Origin: Ilyonectria destructans
Taxonomy: Eukaryota > Ascomycota > Sordariomycetes > Hypocreales > Nectriaceae
DNA: 64,000 nucleotides
Direction: 5' to 3'
Assembly: GCA_020740775.1 (NCBI GenBank)
Contig: JAHEWK010000013.1
Span: 1,178,001-1,242,000 of the forward strand
The notes under the pieces are model-generated. The model was not told where the DNA came from and did no database searches. It worked only from the letters and a program-made list of their open reading frames with translations. The translations under genes and the position numbers were made by a program. This document shows, piece by piece, positions 1 to 11,081 of the stretch (the first letter of the stretch is position 1; each line of letters opens with the position of its first letter).

Positions 1-347
1 GCCACAACTCATTCATTTCTGAACGCCCTCTTATCAACATACACTAAAAAAACACCTATCATTTCTTTCCGCCTCCAAAACACTCCTCGCCCCCTTTGGG
101 GTATCATTGCGTCGCGTCGCAAACCGTCCAGAACATCACCCAAGACGAAACCGACGACGAAGAAACAAGACGCGCAAATGAAAGATCAACTATTAATGCA
201 ATGATTGCACTTCGCCACGTCACCAAATGCTCCTATGTGATGTTCCAACCTGATGTACATCGTTCAGTCATAAAGTGCAAAGTCGGCCTTGACCAGAACG
301 TGAGTCAAGCCGAGGAAAGACCTTGAGCCGTCATCGAGATCGGCCGA
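1..347. other. 3' flank of the EDC4-like gene, no gene seen
   Basis: This stretch lies downstream of the stop codon of the minus-strand EDC4-like gene and presumably contains its 3' UTR and terminator. Only short unconvincing reading frames are present. No RNA gene was recognised. Confidence 0.5.
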
Positions 348-3300
348 TTACTCGTAGCGTCTCGGGCCGAATGTCTCGAGGACATGCTCGGAAGTTCTCA
401 CAACCCACTCCAGCTTGGCCTTCTCGACGTTGACCAAGAAGGGGTCGGTCGGGAAACCGTCCTGAATGCCAGCAATGAGAGGCTGGACACGACCAATGAG
501 GAGTTGCATCGTCTGGGAAGTGCTCTTCATCACATCACGAGCACCCTGCTGCTCCCATTCCTGTAGATTGTTAGCTGTGTTCAACTGTTGGTGAGGAAAA
601 ACTTACGAAAGCGGGAAGGTTCTCGGCAAAGGCTCGTAGAGCCATTTCGATCCACTCAATTTCCTCCTTGAGACGCGGGTTGGGTCGGAGGTCCTTGGAG
701 ATGGTCGCAATGACGACAAGCAACATGAGAGGTGGGAGGCTCTCAAACTTGGATGGCGGAAAGCGACTGAGACTTCGGTGGAAGATTTCCTCCTCACGAC
801 CGCTCTGGATCCACTGAATCATGGCCTCCTGGTAACGACCCTCCTGGATAGCCTGCTCAACAATTCGAATTCGCTGAAGTAGGTCGTGGTCTGCCTCCGG
901 CTCTGACTTGTTCATCTGATTCGCGTAGGCACCAGCAAGTGCATTGACGTTGTTGGAGGGAGCGACGTATTCGGAGGCCTGGGCAGAGCCCTGAGGACTG
1001 CTCATTTGCTGCTGCTGCTGCTGAGGGCCTCGCACGTACTGGGGGCTGCCCATGTACTGCTGGTTGCTCGGGGCCTGGCTCTGAGGGAAGCTCGCATGGC
1101 TGGGCGCGTTCTGGGACATGTTCTGGGACATGTTGCTGCCATAGTGACCCATGTGGCCGTGGCCGGTGTGCTGGGGTCCAGGAACGCCAGGGAGCTCGTG
1201 AACAGGGGGCTGTTGCTTGAACTTGAGGAACTCGGCCTGCAACGAAGACTGCGACTGCGCCATGCTCGACACCATTTCGGTCAGACGGGTGACGTAAGAC
1301 AGTAGCTGGTCGATCTTGGTAGCATCGGCCACATGCTGGGCCTTCATGTGCTCAAACTGATCATGGTACTGTTGGTGAAGCTCGCCGGCAACCCGCTGGG
1401 AAGCCTGGGTAGCAATAGTCGTAAAGGTCGGGGTGAGTCGCTGGGTCAGAGTGGCCAGAACCTCCTGCTGCACGCTGGAAGCGACAGAAGAACTGACACG
1501 GTCCGAGATGGCGCTGACAAAGTCACCCGAACGCAGAGATCGGCTGAGGGCATGGGGTAGAGCGCTCTGAATCTCCTTCTGGACAGACGAAGACAGATGA
1601 GGTTGCAGCTTGTTGTTAAGCAAGTCGGTAACAGCCTTACCAGCCTTGTCGCCGATGGCGGGGATCACCAAATCGGTAAACTGGTGGTGGATGAGAGCCT
1701 CGAGGACCTTTTGAGTATTCTCGTTGAGAACCTCTGAAACCATATCGAGCAGCTTGAGCTGGTGCTGGTTGAAGTTCTCATCGCGAACACGAACACCGTC
1801 GTCAATCTTGGTGTTGAGGTTCTTGAGGTTGGTCTTGAGAGTCTCCGACATGCTAGAGCTGAGGCGAGACTCGAGTCCAGAGATGGCCAAGTCAAAGGCC
1901 TCCTGAGACACGGTGGCGGCAGCGACAGGGGCAGGCTTGGGCTCCTTGCCGGCACGAGGGGTGGCCCCGTTGGTGGTGGTTTCCTCCTTGGCGGCGTTCT
2001 TCTTCTTGCGCGATTTGCGCTCAGGCTTCTCCGATTGCGATTGGGATTGCGACTCCTTGGCGGGTTGAGCAGGCGTCTCAGCCTCCTTCGGCTCATTCTT
2101 GACCTTGACGGGAGTGACAGACTCGGGTCCACGCTGAGGCGTATCAACTGGCGCGGGGGTCGCCTGGAGAGATTCCTTAGAAACTCCACGGTTGACGACG
2201 CGGACAGGGATGGCCTCGCCGTTTGCCTCTGCCGGCTGAGGCGTCTTGAGCTTGGAGACTGTGACGACACCTTGCGCGACGGCATCGACAGCGTCGAGGA
2301 CCTTGTTGTCCTTGGACCATCCGAGCTCGTTCTGCTTGATGAGCAGGCACGCAACACCCTTGGAGTGCATGGCATAGAGCTCAAACAGAGTAGGCTCGTC
2401 AGCATCCTGAACCATGGCAGGGTTGCACAGGATGTCAAGGCTGCGTAGGATTCCGCGGTTGGCAAAGGAGTACTCTCGCACTCCGCTAATGACAGCGGTA
2501 CTATCCGGCTGAGGGATGGAGGCGTCCTGTGCGACGAGGCGTTGGATGTATTCGGCCTGGGTGACGCTCTTGAGATTGTACTTGGGAGCCGACAGGTGCG
2601 CGAAGTACACCGAGTTGCGCGTGGGGTGACCAATGACGAGCATGCCAGTGGCCGAGTGATACATGACGCTGCAGACAGCATCCGACTCCTTGCTGTGAGG
2701 AAGGTTGAACTCCTGGACAGGCTTGCCCAGGGCCAGATCCCACAGTTGGAGGGTGTGGTTCTGCTTCATGCCGACAATCATGTAGCGGAGGGCGCATCGC
2801 TTCTGGTAAGGGCGCTGCTTGTCGAGGAGGATGACCGACGTGGGCCAGGCCTTCTCGCCCTCAGGGGTGCTGGCCAAAGTCATCAGGGGCTCCTTGACCT
2901 CGAGAGAAGTCTGCGCGGGCATGGGCGCGCGTGGGTCGGAGCCCTCCTTGACAGCGGTCAGGTCACGAACATCCCAGAACTTGACCCGACCCGACTTGTC
3001 AAGGGAGACAATGACGGAGTCGTCCTGGCTAAAGGTGAAATCCTTGCCAGCCTTGCCCGTGTTGATCTTGAGAGAGCACTGCTTGGATAGCGTCTCGGTG
3101 TCGACAACGCGGTCGTGGCCAGGCTTAAGCAGGTTGTTCTGCAAGATGTACGAGGGCCAGATGAGGTTGATGGACTTGCCACGACCAACGGCAAAGTACT
3201 CGGGGTGGTTGGTGGAGGTGCGGGCGCGCGTCTTGAGAACACCGCCGGGGGCATCGCCCTCCTGGGAACTCATGGGAGGCAGGGCAAAACCGTACTGCTC

Positions 3301-5217
3301 GAGATGAGCATCCTCGATGTGGTCCTTTTCGCCATCCCTGATCTGGACCCAGTAGACGGTGCCGCTGATACCGGTACCGATAATGGCCTCGCGGTGGGAG
3401 CCGTCGTGGTCCGAGGGTGTAACAGACATGGCCACGTTGAAGATGCGGTCCTTTGTGTCGGTAAAGATCTTTGCGTCTTTGCCATCCTCCTGGCGAATGA
3501 CACGCAGACCCCCCTGCTTGGACATGCCGTAGGTCATGTAGTTCTCCGTAGCCGTATACAGATTCCGATCGATCTGATCGAATTCCTTCTTGAGTCTAGC
3601 GATATCCATAATGGTCTCGTCGCGGAACTGCGGGCGTGGCTCAGTGCCCTCCTCTTGAAGCGTGATGGAGATCCATGGCTTCATGGGGAAGTTGAACACC
3701 TTGACAGGAGGAGGTTCCTTTTCTTCGATGACAACAATCTCATCTTGATCGGCACTCTCCCAGCTATCGGCCACACCGTGCGCAGCCTCATCGACAATCT
3801 CTCGAACGGTCTCTGCGACATCAGAGGGGAGTGCCTCTTCCAGGACACCTTCGTTCTCCGTAAGGTCGAGCTCTGCCTGAATAGCCAGGGCAGCAGCATG
3901 GGCGCTTTCCTCAAATTCCTTTTCCGACTTGGCATGTTCCATAGCATCAAGGTCCTCGGCAATCTCAGCCTGGACCTGCTCATGCTCCGCTCGCTCCAGG
4001 GCCTCACGGGCATCGTGGTCGGCCTTGTCGGCAATATCGCTAAGGGCCTCGGAGACCGACTCCTTGTTCTTCTCAACAGACACGTAGCTGTCGAATTCGG
4101 AAGTGGGAGGGGTCTGCTTGACCGAGGGGTGCGAGTGAAGCGACGAGGTGCGGGTGGCCTTGCGGCGGATTTGGTTGGGCGATGTCGGGTGACTTCCGGT
4201 CTGGTCATAGTGCTGCGAGCCAGCTGGCGAATCCTTCTTAAGGATTTGGAAGGAGGCAGCAGTATTGGGAGACTGGGAGTGGTGGCTCTGAGAATGGTGG
4301 CTCTGGGAGTGGTGACTCTGACTGAGGTGGCCATGGAGCTGCTGGTTCATCGACGACTGAGAGAGGCTGCCCATGAGTTGCTGGTACAGAGCCGAAACTT
4401 CAGCAGGAGGCTGAGGTTCCTGTACCTCGCGAGGGGGAGACGAGTACTCATAACCGTGAGGGTTTGCCTTAGCATACTGCTCGGCCTGGTACTGCATAAC
4501 AGCATAGGGGATGCCCTGGGGAGCGTGCAGCTGCTGTTGCTGCTGGTATGGACCATGGTAGGGAGCAGGCTGGACCGTAGTGGTTTCAGGGGACTGAGGA
4601 GTCAAGTTGTCGGATCGAGACGACTCGGTCATCATCGTCTGGTCACCCTGGCTAGGCTTGGGGCGATTGAGGAGGTTGAGCAAATAGGATCGCGTATCGG
4701 GAGGAGGCGAGCCGTTGCCGAACGAGCTGGAGGTTTGCTGGGGAGGCGGCGGGGCCGGCTTGGGCTCGTCGGCCTCGTGAGCACCACGCATCAGAGCAGC
4801 CAAAATACCGGTCGGGTCAGGCGCGGCGGGAGCCGGCTGGTGAATCGCAGCCGGAAAACCCTGGGGCATGCCGGCGGGCGGCAGGGGTTGAGGCTGCTGC
4901 TGCTGCTGGGGATGCGGCTGCTGATGCTGCATCTGATGCTGGTGCTGGAACTCATACTGGTTTTGTGGCTGGTATTGCTGCTGGGGTTGGGCCTGAGGCT
5001 GGGGCTGGGGCTCCTGGGGTTGGTGCTGGTATTGCTGCTGTTGGGCCTGCTGCTGCTGATGCTGCTGAGCCTGTTCGCGCGCAGCCTGGTTCTGCATTTG
5101 CGAAGCACCACTGAACTTGAGCAGGTTCAGCAAATTGGCAGTGCGATCCGAGTTGGAAGCTCCCATGTTCATGCTGTTGACAGGCGGCGTCGGCGCCGGG
5201 GGCATGTCCATGTCCAT
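348..5217 (-). CDS. EDC4: EDC4/Pdc1-like mRNA-decapping scaffold, WD40 protein
   Basis: Predicted P-body scaffold that would bring Dcp2 and partners together for mRNA decapping (family knowledge: metazoan EDC4/Ge-1, fission yeast Pdc1). The protein is 1607 aa from two exons (607-5217 and 348-560). The 46-bp phase-0 intron at 561-606 has GTAAGT, a GCTAAC branch and CTACAG. In order, the sequence shows a poly-Q/P segment (about residues 45-130), a repeated HHSQS block near residue 305, Glu-rich helices, a WD40-like propeller (about 500-970), a Lys/Ser linker, a coiled coil (about 1105-1260) and a conserved helical C-terminal domain (about 1420-1600, including EGRYQEAMIQW), the EDC4 signature. 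The start is the ATG at 5217 (MDMDMPP), because the open frame further upstream has no other ATG. Intron retention would replace the last 70 residues by 11. The family call is strong; the exact orthologue name is inferred. Confidence 0.85.
4880..5095 (-). repeat. CAG/CTG-rich poly-glutamine coding tract
   Basis: Interrupted CTG/TTG triplets on the plus strand encode a Gln/Pro/His-rich segment at the N terminus of the EDC4-like protein. It is a low-complexity tract prone to length variation, typical of P-body scaffolds. Confidence 0.8.
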
Positions 5218-6431
5218 GTTGGCAGCCGTGGAGCGGTGACGAGAGAGTGACGAGACTCTCTTCGCGACTGCGTCTTCGTCTCGGTCCGGGTCAATGGGGG
5301 ATATCGGACGGAAGCAAGAGAAGCCGGTCCGAATCCAAGTCCGAAAGTGAAACAAAACGATAGGTCGAGGAACAGAGAATGCCTGCCTTTCAAAGAGGCG
5401 AGGCGGTGATGGAGAGATGTTTGGGGAAGGGTTTTGGGTCGAGGCGGGAGGCGGCAGGAAGGTGGTGGTGGTGGTGGTTAGTCACGTCGCCCAGAGAGCA
5501 GGAGAAATAAATTTGGAAAGTGGCCGGGAAGGCGGGTGGACGGGCGGCGCCTGTGGATTTTGGCGATGGCTGGCTTGGCTTGCTGGCTGGCTGGCTTAGC
5601 TGGCACGGCCGCTCGCTGCTGGCGGATGGGAGCCCAACGCGACGCTACGCCAGTGTCAGTGCCCGTCAGAGCACGTCGGAACCAGTCACAGCCAGTCACA
5701 GCCCGTCAGTGCAGTCCTACAGCGCGCCCAGTGATGAGTGACGTGGTAAAGCTGTGGATGCAAGGCCCATCTTTTTTCTGGTGTCCTTGGGCCGGGGTCG
5801 AGCGGTTGCGGCTGAATCAATTATCCGCCCCTGCTTTGTTCTCTTCCCTTTCTCTTCCCCTGCCGGCCTTGTTCTCCCTGTTGCCCAAGTGGGGGCGCTT
5901 TGCACTCTGTTTAGGGCCTAAATCCGACCTCGTGGCCCTGAAAGCGCTGTGCCGCAGGCTGCACTCGGCGGCCAGTCTGCTGTTTCAGTGCCTAACCCGG
6001 CCGTTACAGCGCCGTCTAGTGGGCAGCTGGCCACTACCGCTAATCGCCCACTCTAACCACCCTTCCTCGGCGCCGGACTTGGGCTGTGGCGCAGGTGTGG
6101 CCGTTCGCCAGGTGGCCGGCCGCCTGCAGGTCTGCACCTCAAACTTTTGGCCGATAACGATCCATTCTCTCGTCGTCACTAATCCATCTTGGCATCGCCA
6201 ACTAGCATTCTTATCCCTCGACCGCACGCAGGCTCTCCCGCCCTTGGGACCCAAGAGACTTGGTCGCCCGCCTCGGCCCTTCCCTCGGCTCCCACTCGCT
6301 TTTCGCTGCCGCATCCCGCCCTTCTGCCGCTGCCCGTCACATGTTGCCGCTGCACTAGTGACGTGACGCTCCCAACCTCAACACCACCAAGCGCATCGCG
6401 ACATCTGGCTCCAGTCACCTCCACCGCCATC
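5218..6431. promoter_or_regulatory. divergent intergenic region, EDC4-like / small membrane protein
   Basis: This 1.2-kb region separates two divergent genes and must carry both promoters. It contains a (GGT)n microsatellite near 5461-5478, a GGCT-rich run near 5575-5605 and several GTCAC/GTCAG direct repeats around 5655-5715. The CT-rich stretch before 6432 looks like a 5' leader. No specific factor site is assigned. Confidence 0.5.
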
Positions 6432-6923
6432 ATGTTTTGCCTCCGCAGGTATGTTCTCTCTTCCCTCATTAATACGGTCGCCGCTAACGGTCGTAGCTGG
6501 CTTCCCCTCCTCTTCATCCCCACCAACGCCTCGCCGGCCTTCATCTTCCTCTTCTTCGTCTGCACATACTTCCTCAACCGCCCCTGCGTCTATTGCTCCA
6601 TCCTCCTGCTCATCCTCTTCCTGACCTCGTGCAACTGGTCCGACCGTTGCTTCTTCGACTTTGGCAGCAACTGGTTCCTCCCCAGACCCGGCTCCCCGAG
6701 TCTTGCACTCCCGACGGATGTCCTACCCGACTCGGCCGATTTGTTCAACGCGAGCGTCGTCGAAATGATCAACTCGACTGCCACTGCCGTGACCAACGCC
6801 GCATTAGATGCAGCCGCTGCGCGCAAGGCCGAGTGGACCGGGCTAGGAATCGAATGGTTGCGCAGTCTTCTGGGGAAGCGAGAGTGGAGGATCGACTGTA
6901 TGGATATTTACATTCGTTTGTGA
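6432..6923 (+). CDS. small conserved-looking membrane protein, function unknown
   Basis: The two-exon model (6432-6448, 6497-6923) encodes 147 aa. The 48-bp intron has GTATGT, a GCTAAC branch and GTAG. The N-terminal half has two hydrophobic segments, one around WLPLLFIPTNASPAFIFLFF and one around VYCSILLLILFLTSC, separated by a short NRPC loop. The Cys- and Trp-containing stretch CNWSDRCFFDFGSNWF follows, then a helical Ala-rich tail. I do not recognise a characterised family, though the first 60 residues look like a conserved fungal sequence. The intron is a multiple of three and contains no stop, so unspliced RNA would encode a 163-aa form with 16 extra residues near the N terminus. Coding status rests on the good intron and the hydrophobic pattern. 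Confidence 0.6.
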   Translation: MFCLRRYVLSSLINTVAANGRSWLPLLFIPTNASPAFIFLFFVCTYFLNRPCVYCSILLLILFLTSCNWSDRCFFDFGSNWFLPRPGSPSLALPTDVLPDSADLFNASVVEMINSTATAVTNAALDAAAARKAEWTGLGIEWLRSLLGKREWRIDCMDIYIRL

Positions 6924-7190
6924 GTCTCGATATTAGGAAAAGGCTCTGGGCGGTGGGGAGCGATGGAGAGGTAATGGATGGGATCTACAAAGGACATCGG
7001 CTATATACCACGAGGAAAGGCATAGCAAGGCGTTAGAATGGCACATGTTTTCTGTCCGAATTCCGTCTAAATATTCATATTGACCCTATTCACATCATAA
7101 TTATAAACATTCGTGATACGCACTATTCCATCTCGCTACAGGAACCCAATCATCAAAGACGTCCCAGGTATATCCTTCATGGCACTTGCA

Positions 7191-10100
7191 TCAGATATCG
7201 AAACTTGACTCCGCTGACGGCTCTTCAAGAGGCTCAGCGTCCTTGACCTCCAGGTTTTCCTCGATCAGTTCCTCAGCCTCGACTGTAGGCTCTGTGACAG
7301 CTTCATCCGTAGACTCGAGGGATCCATCGTCGGTCACGAGAGTCTCAGACTCTTCAACCGAGACATCGATGGGCAGGACGGACTCTTCGGGGAGGGCCTC
7401 CTCGGTGATAGCTTCGTCGGCGGTAGCCTCTTCGAGAATAGACTCCTCTGGGGCAGACCCCTCGACAAAGGCATCAGGTCCCTTAAGTTGGCTGGACGGT
7501 GTAGCCTCGAAAAGCTCACTAGGCTGTGTGGCCTGTGACATGAGCTGCGTCTCCGTAATCCTGATAGTTGCCGTCTCGACCGAAGTCACAGTCTCAACGA
7601 TCCGCACGATTCTCTCGGAAATGACCGTCTTCGTCTCGCGAAGTGGCTTCTGGACTGGCGCCTCGGTTTCCTGGCTCAATGCGGGCTCACCATCACGAGT
7701 CGGTGAACATGAGGCGCAGGGGTCGTTGCATCCAGTTGAAGCCGGGACTGTGGTATGGCTGTCATAAGGGGTCGAGCTGCTCTCCGTGACGGAAAGGCTT
7801 TCGGAAGGGGCGACGCTCTCCTGGATAGGGCTCTCCTCGGCGACGCTGTCGTCGGGGATAACCTCACGCTCAACGATGTCACTCTCCCCGGCCTGGCTTT
7901 CCACAACTTGGCTTTCCTCAACCTGGCTCTCCGCAACCTGGCTCTCTTCGACCTGGCTTTCCTCAACGTGGGACTCCACAGCCCCAATCTCCAGAATCTG
8001 GCTCTCCGCGACCTGGCTCTCCGCAACTTGGCTCTCTTCGACCTGGCTCTCCTCAACCTGAGACTCTACAGCCCCAATCTCCAGAACCTGACTCTTCCCC
8101 ATTTCAACCTGAGCCCGGCTCTCTTCAGCCTCAATCTCAAGAACTTGGCTCTCTTCAACTTGAATCTCCTCAACCTGAATATCAGCCTGGCTCTCGGCCG
8201 TCGCCACAATCTGCATACCTGTCGCAACCGGCAACTGCGTAACAGTGATTGTTGGGCTCACCACCAGTGTCTGGAACGTTCGGGGATCCGGCTGCGTCTG
8301 ACCACCTCGCATGGCAAGCATCAGGATCAGCAAGCTCATCACACCAATCATGACATTCCTCTTGTCCTGCATCAAGACACGCGCCGACTCGAGGAGCAGC
8401 TCCGAGAGGCTGTCGCTCTTATTCGACTTGGGGGCCTCGCGGGAGGTGTAGGCCTCGGCGGAGGGAGAGTGAGCCTCACGAGAGGCATAGTCGGGCATGG
8501 GCTCGGTTGAGGGTTGATATCGTTCCTCATACTGTGCATGAGCCTGGTGTTGGTGTTCGTCATCTTGCGTAGGAGCGTGGCCGTAAATTTCCCGAATTCT
8601 CTCCTCCTCTCGCCTTAGTTGCTCTTCAAACTCGGGAGTAGAGTCGGGGATTTCAGGGGTCGCAGAGGCTTCAGTGGTAGGTTCAGTAAAGGAAATTTCT
8701 CTGTCGTGGACCTCGTCGAGATGCTCAACATGATCTTCGTGAGCATCAGAATGCTCTGAGAGATGGTCATCATGAAGGTCGTCATGAAGGTCTTCATGAA
8801 GTTCCTCATCGAGCTCTTCATGATGCTCATCGTGCTCTTCATGGCTCTCGAGAGGTTCATCGTGATGCTCCAAGTTGTCGTCGTGGTCGAGCTCACGCTC
8901 CAAGTTTTCATCCTCCAGCTCATCCTCCATATCTTCATGGTCCGAGTATTCGTCTTCGTGAAGATCATCCAGCTCATCCTCATACTGCTGCTCCCGAAGT
9001 TCCATCTCTCTCTCTTGTTCAATCTCCAGTCGATTTAGCTCCTCCTGAGCTTTCGGGTTAACAAGAGGCTCAAGTTCGACGTCCACTCGTTCCATCTCCT
9101 TCCAGCAAGCCTCCCAAGCGCCAGCCTTCATCAGACCGTTTGATGCGTACACCTTGACGCGGAAGATCTTGCCTGGGCCGAGCGAGTCGTAGCGGATATC
9201 AGTGCGACACGTCTTGCACCAGTGGATCTGATCCAAACTGCGCTTTGAGGTCCTTCGGTCGTCTTCATCGTAGTCCTCATCTTCACTATCCGTCTCGTCC
9301 GTCAAGGTCATCTCGTTGGACGGGCCGAGGTAGTGACCACACTCGAGGATACGAGCGCGGCGTCGCATTGGCAACTCCAAGGCCTCAAGCAACCGCTCCT
9401 CGAGAATCTCATAGTCGTTCTGAGGGTGAGGCAGCAGGATTCCGCGCTCAACAGTTGTGTCACCCATGCGGTCCTGGAGCTGTCGCCAGGCATCACGCAG
9501 GGTTTTGCCATCTTGGCCCAACTCATCCGTCGTGGCACGATCCAACACGTCTCCCCAGCCCCATCGCAGTGGCAGGAGAGTGACGTGGAGGAGGACAAGC
9601 GGCGGAGTGTTTCTCTTGAAGCGAGGGGGTGTCTTCTTGGGAGAGTACTGAGCAGAGACACTGGGAGATCCCAAGCGAGATATCGTCGACATGCCTCGCC
9701 TGCCTCGGGGAGATCCCATCACCGACGCTGGCGGTGAGGACATCTGCATGGCCTTGACAGAGGAGGGCGACCTGAACGCAGGCCGTGGGGTTTCCCTCAT
9801 GGTGGGCACAAATTGTTGTTCGTGGTCATACTGGCTGATGTCTGAGATGCGAGGTGATGCGTCCATTTGCGCAATCTTGCCCATCTTTCTGTGATCCGAT
9901 TCGGAGAGAGAGCCCATGGAGCTCCGTGGGCTGTGGTCGCTGAACACGTCGTCGTCGTTGTCATTGCGAGAGCTGCTGCGCTCGTCTTCTGTTGAGTGGT
10001 GGCTTTCGGCAGCTACTGATCTGTGGCCATTTGACTGGCGGGCACTTGCCGGGTGAGACATGTAGCTGTCTTCGGCGGCGTGCACTGACTCTCGTTGGTG

Positions 10101-11081
10101 GCTGCCAGTGGACTCTGCGCGGCTATGGATAGACTCTCGGTGACTGTTGAGTGACTCTCGGTGACTGTTGATTGACTGTCGGCCGCTGTAGATAGACTCA
10201 CGACGGCTTGCAGCAACCGAGTGGGCGTCTGAATGGCGAGCACTGCCAGGCTGAGAGTGGGAGACGTAGCTATCTTCTACACCAGAGCCGCTGTGGGTAG
10301 ATTCACGTCCACGAGCGGACTCTGCTGCATGGCTATCGAGAGAATCTCGTTCACCGCCAAAAGACTCGGCATGGCTGTAAAGGGATTCTCGTCCATCGCT
10401 ATGATGAGACTCGGCGTGGCTGTGGAGAGACTCGGCTTGGCTTTGAAGAGACTCTCGTCCGTGACTCTGGGCAACAGAGTGGGCATCTGAAGGACGAGCA
10501 CTGTCACCCTGGGAGTGGGAGATGAAGCTGTCCTCGGTCCCAGAGAGACTGTTCATAGATTCTCGTCCTCGGTTCATCTCAATCTGGTCGACAATGTCCC
10601 TCGCCGCAGCGTGGATCAATGCCTCTGTGCGGTGAGACGTCCGGCGATGCGAGACGTATGAGCCTGATGATCCAGACCCAGTAGATTCTCGACGAGGGTC
10701 TGAAGCCTCTGACTCGGTGTCCGAGTGATGTGCGTCTTGTGTGTCTTCGTCCGCCAGCGGAGTGGCATCGGCGTCATTTGCCTCCGCCTTGTCTTGTGTA
10801 TCGTCCTCGAGGTCTTTGGGAATGGGGGTATCTTGATTGTCTTCTGACTCGTCTTTGGCGTTGTCGAGCTCGAGGTCGGCCTCTGGCTTGTCGTTGGGCT
10901 CCGGCTTAACCTCTGGCTCAGCTTTTGGTTGGGTGCTTGACTCGGTCTGTGTCTGTTCGACACCGAGATCCTTCACCTTCTCCATCTCGGTGGGCTCGTC
11001 GTGGTCCATGGGTTCGCTGATGCAAGACTGGTCGACGTGAATCTCAAAGTCGAGGTCCTGAGCCTTGTTCCTTCGGGGCAT
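7191..11081 (-). CDS. 1296-aa acidic, repeat-rich single-pass membrane protein, unknown
   Basis: Single exon, 1296 aa; the first ATG of the frame is at 11081 (MPRRNKAQDLDF). The first 330 residues are Asp/Glu/Ser-rich and include a degenerate array of RESxxSH-like units. A compact, probably folded region at about 485-675 starts with PPLVLLHVTLLPLRWGWGD and contains a Cys cluster (ECGH, then WCKTC) that could bind metal. A very acidic, His-containing stretch (about 690-850) follows, then one membrane segment near 905-925 (NVMIGVMSLLILMLAM). The remaining 370 residues are Glu/Ser/Val-rich with about ten 5-residue ESQV-type repeats. I do not recognise a named family. A nuclear-envelope or ER location is possible from the topology but is only inference. 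Confidence 0.75.
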   Translation of the reverse strand: MPRRNKAQDLDFEIHVDQSCISEPMDHDEPTEMEKVKDLGVEQTQTESSTQPKAEPEVKPEPNDKPEADLELDNAKDESEDNQDTPIPKDLEDDTQDKAEANDADATPLADEDTQDAHHSDTESEASDPRRESTGSGSSGSYVSHRRTSHRTEALIHAAARDIVDQIEMNRGRESMNSLSGTEDSFISHSQGDSARPSDAHSVAQSHGRESLQSQAESLHSHAESHHSDGRESLYSHAESFGGERDSLDSHAAESARGRESTHSGSGVEDSYVSHSQPGSARHSDAHSVAASRRESIYSGRQSINSHRESLNSHRESIHSRAESTGSHQRESVHAAEDSYMSHPASARQSNGHRSVAAESHHSTEDERSSSRNDNDDDVFSDHSPRSSMGSLSESDHRKMGKIAQMDASPRISDISQYDHEQQFVPTMRETPRPAFRSPSSVKAMQMSSPPASVMGSPRGRRGMSTISRLGSPSVSAQYSPKKTPPRFKRNTPPLVLLHVTLLPLRWGWGDVLDRATTDELGQDGKTLRDAWRQLQDRMGDTTVERGILLPHPQNDYEILEERLLEALELPMRRRARILECGHYLGPSNEMTLTDETDSEDEDYDEDDRRTSKRSLDQIHWCKTCRTDIRYDSLGPGKIFRVKVYASNGLMKAGAWEACWKEMERVDVELEPLVNPKAQEELNRLEIEQEREMELREQQYEDELDDLHEDEYSDHEDMEDELEDENLERELDHDDNLEHHDEPLESHEEHDEHHEELDEELHEDLHDDLHDDHLSEHSDAHEDHVEHLDEVHDREISFTEPTTEASATPEIPDSTPEFEEQLRREEERIREIYGHAPTQDDEHQHQAHAQYEERYQPSTEPMPDYASREAHSPSAEAYTSREAPKSNKSDSLSELLLESARVLMQDKRNVMIGVMSLLILMLAMRGGQTQPDPRTFQTLVVSPTITVTQLPVATGMQIVATAESQADIQVEEIQVEESQVLEIEAEESRAQVEMGKSQVLEIGAVESQVEESQVEESQVAESQVAESQILEIGAVESHVEESQVEESQVAESQVEESQVVESQAGESDIVEREVIPDDSVAEESPIQESVAPSESLSVTESSSTPYDSHTTVPASTGCNDPCASCSPTRDGEPALSQETEAPVQKPLRETKTVISERIVRIVETVTSVETATIRITETQLMSQATQPSELFEATPSSQLKGPDAFVEGSAPEESILEEATADEAITEEALPEESVLPIDVSVEESETLVTDDGSLESTDEAVTEPTVEAEELIEENLEVKDAEPLEEPSAESSFDI
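7880..8115 (-). repeat. 15-bp coding repeat array (ESQV-type)
   Basis: Tandem 15-bp units inside the 1296-aa gene encode VEESQ/VAESQ pentapeptides. A longer unit (LEIGAVES plus several pentapeptides) occurs twice, which points to segmental duplication within the array. Confidence 0.85.
10080..10475 (-). repeat. degenerate coding repeats (RESxxSH-type)
   Basis: Degenerate repeats encode Arg-Glu-Ser/His-Ser units in the N-terminal part of the 1296-aa membrane protein. A larger block (VEDSYVSHS...ARHSDAHSVA) also recurs within the same region, suggesting duplication at two scales. Confidence 0.75.

Noticed and set aside
3115..5250. 711-codon open frame on the strand opposite the EDC4-like gene
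   Set aside because: It starts at a GTG, lies wholly antisense to a recognised WD40/EDC4 coding region and shows Leu/Gly/Arg-rich composition typical of a shadow frame.
5536..6366. 276-codon plus-strand frame in the EDC4-like promoter
   Set aside because: Composition is not protein-like, it overlaps the start of the next gene's leader and has no splice or domain support.
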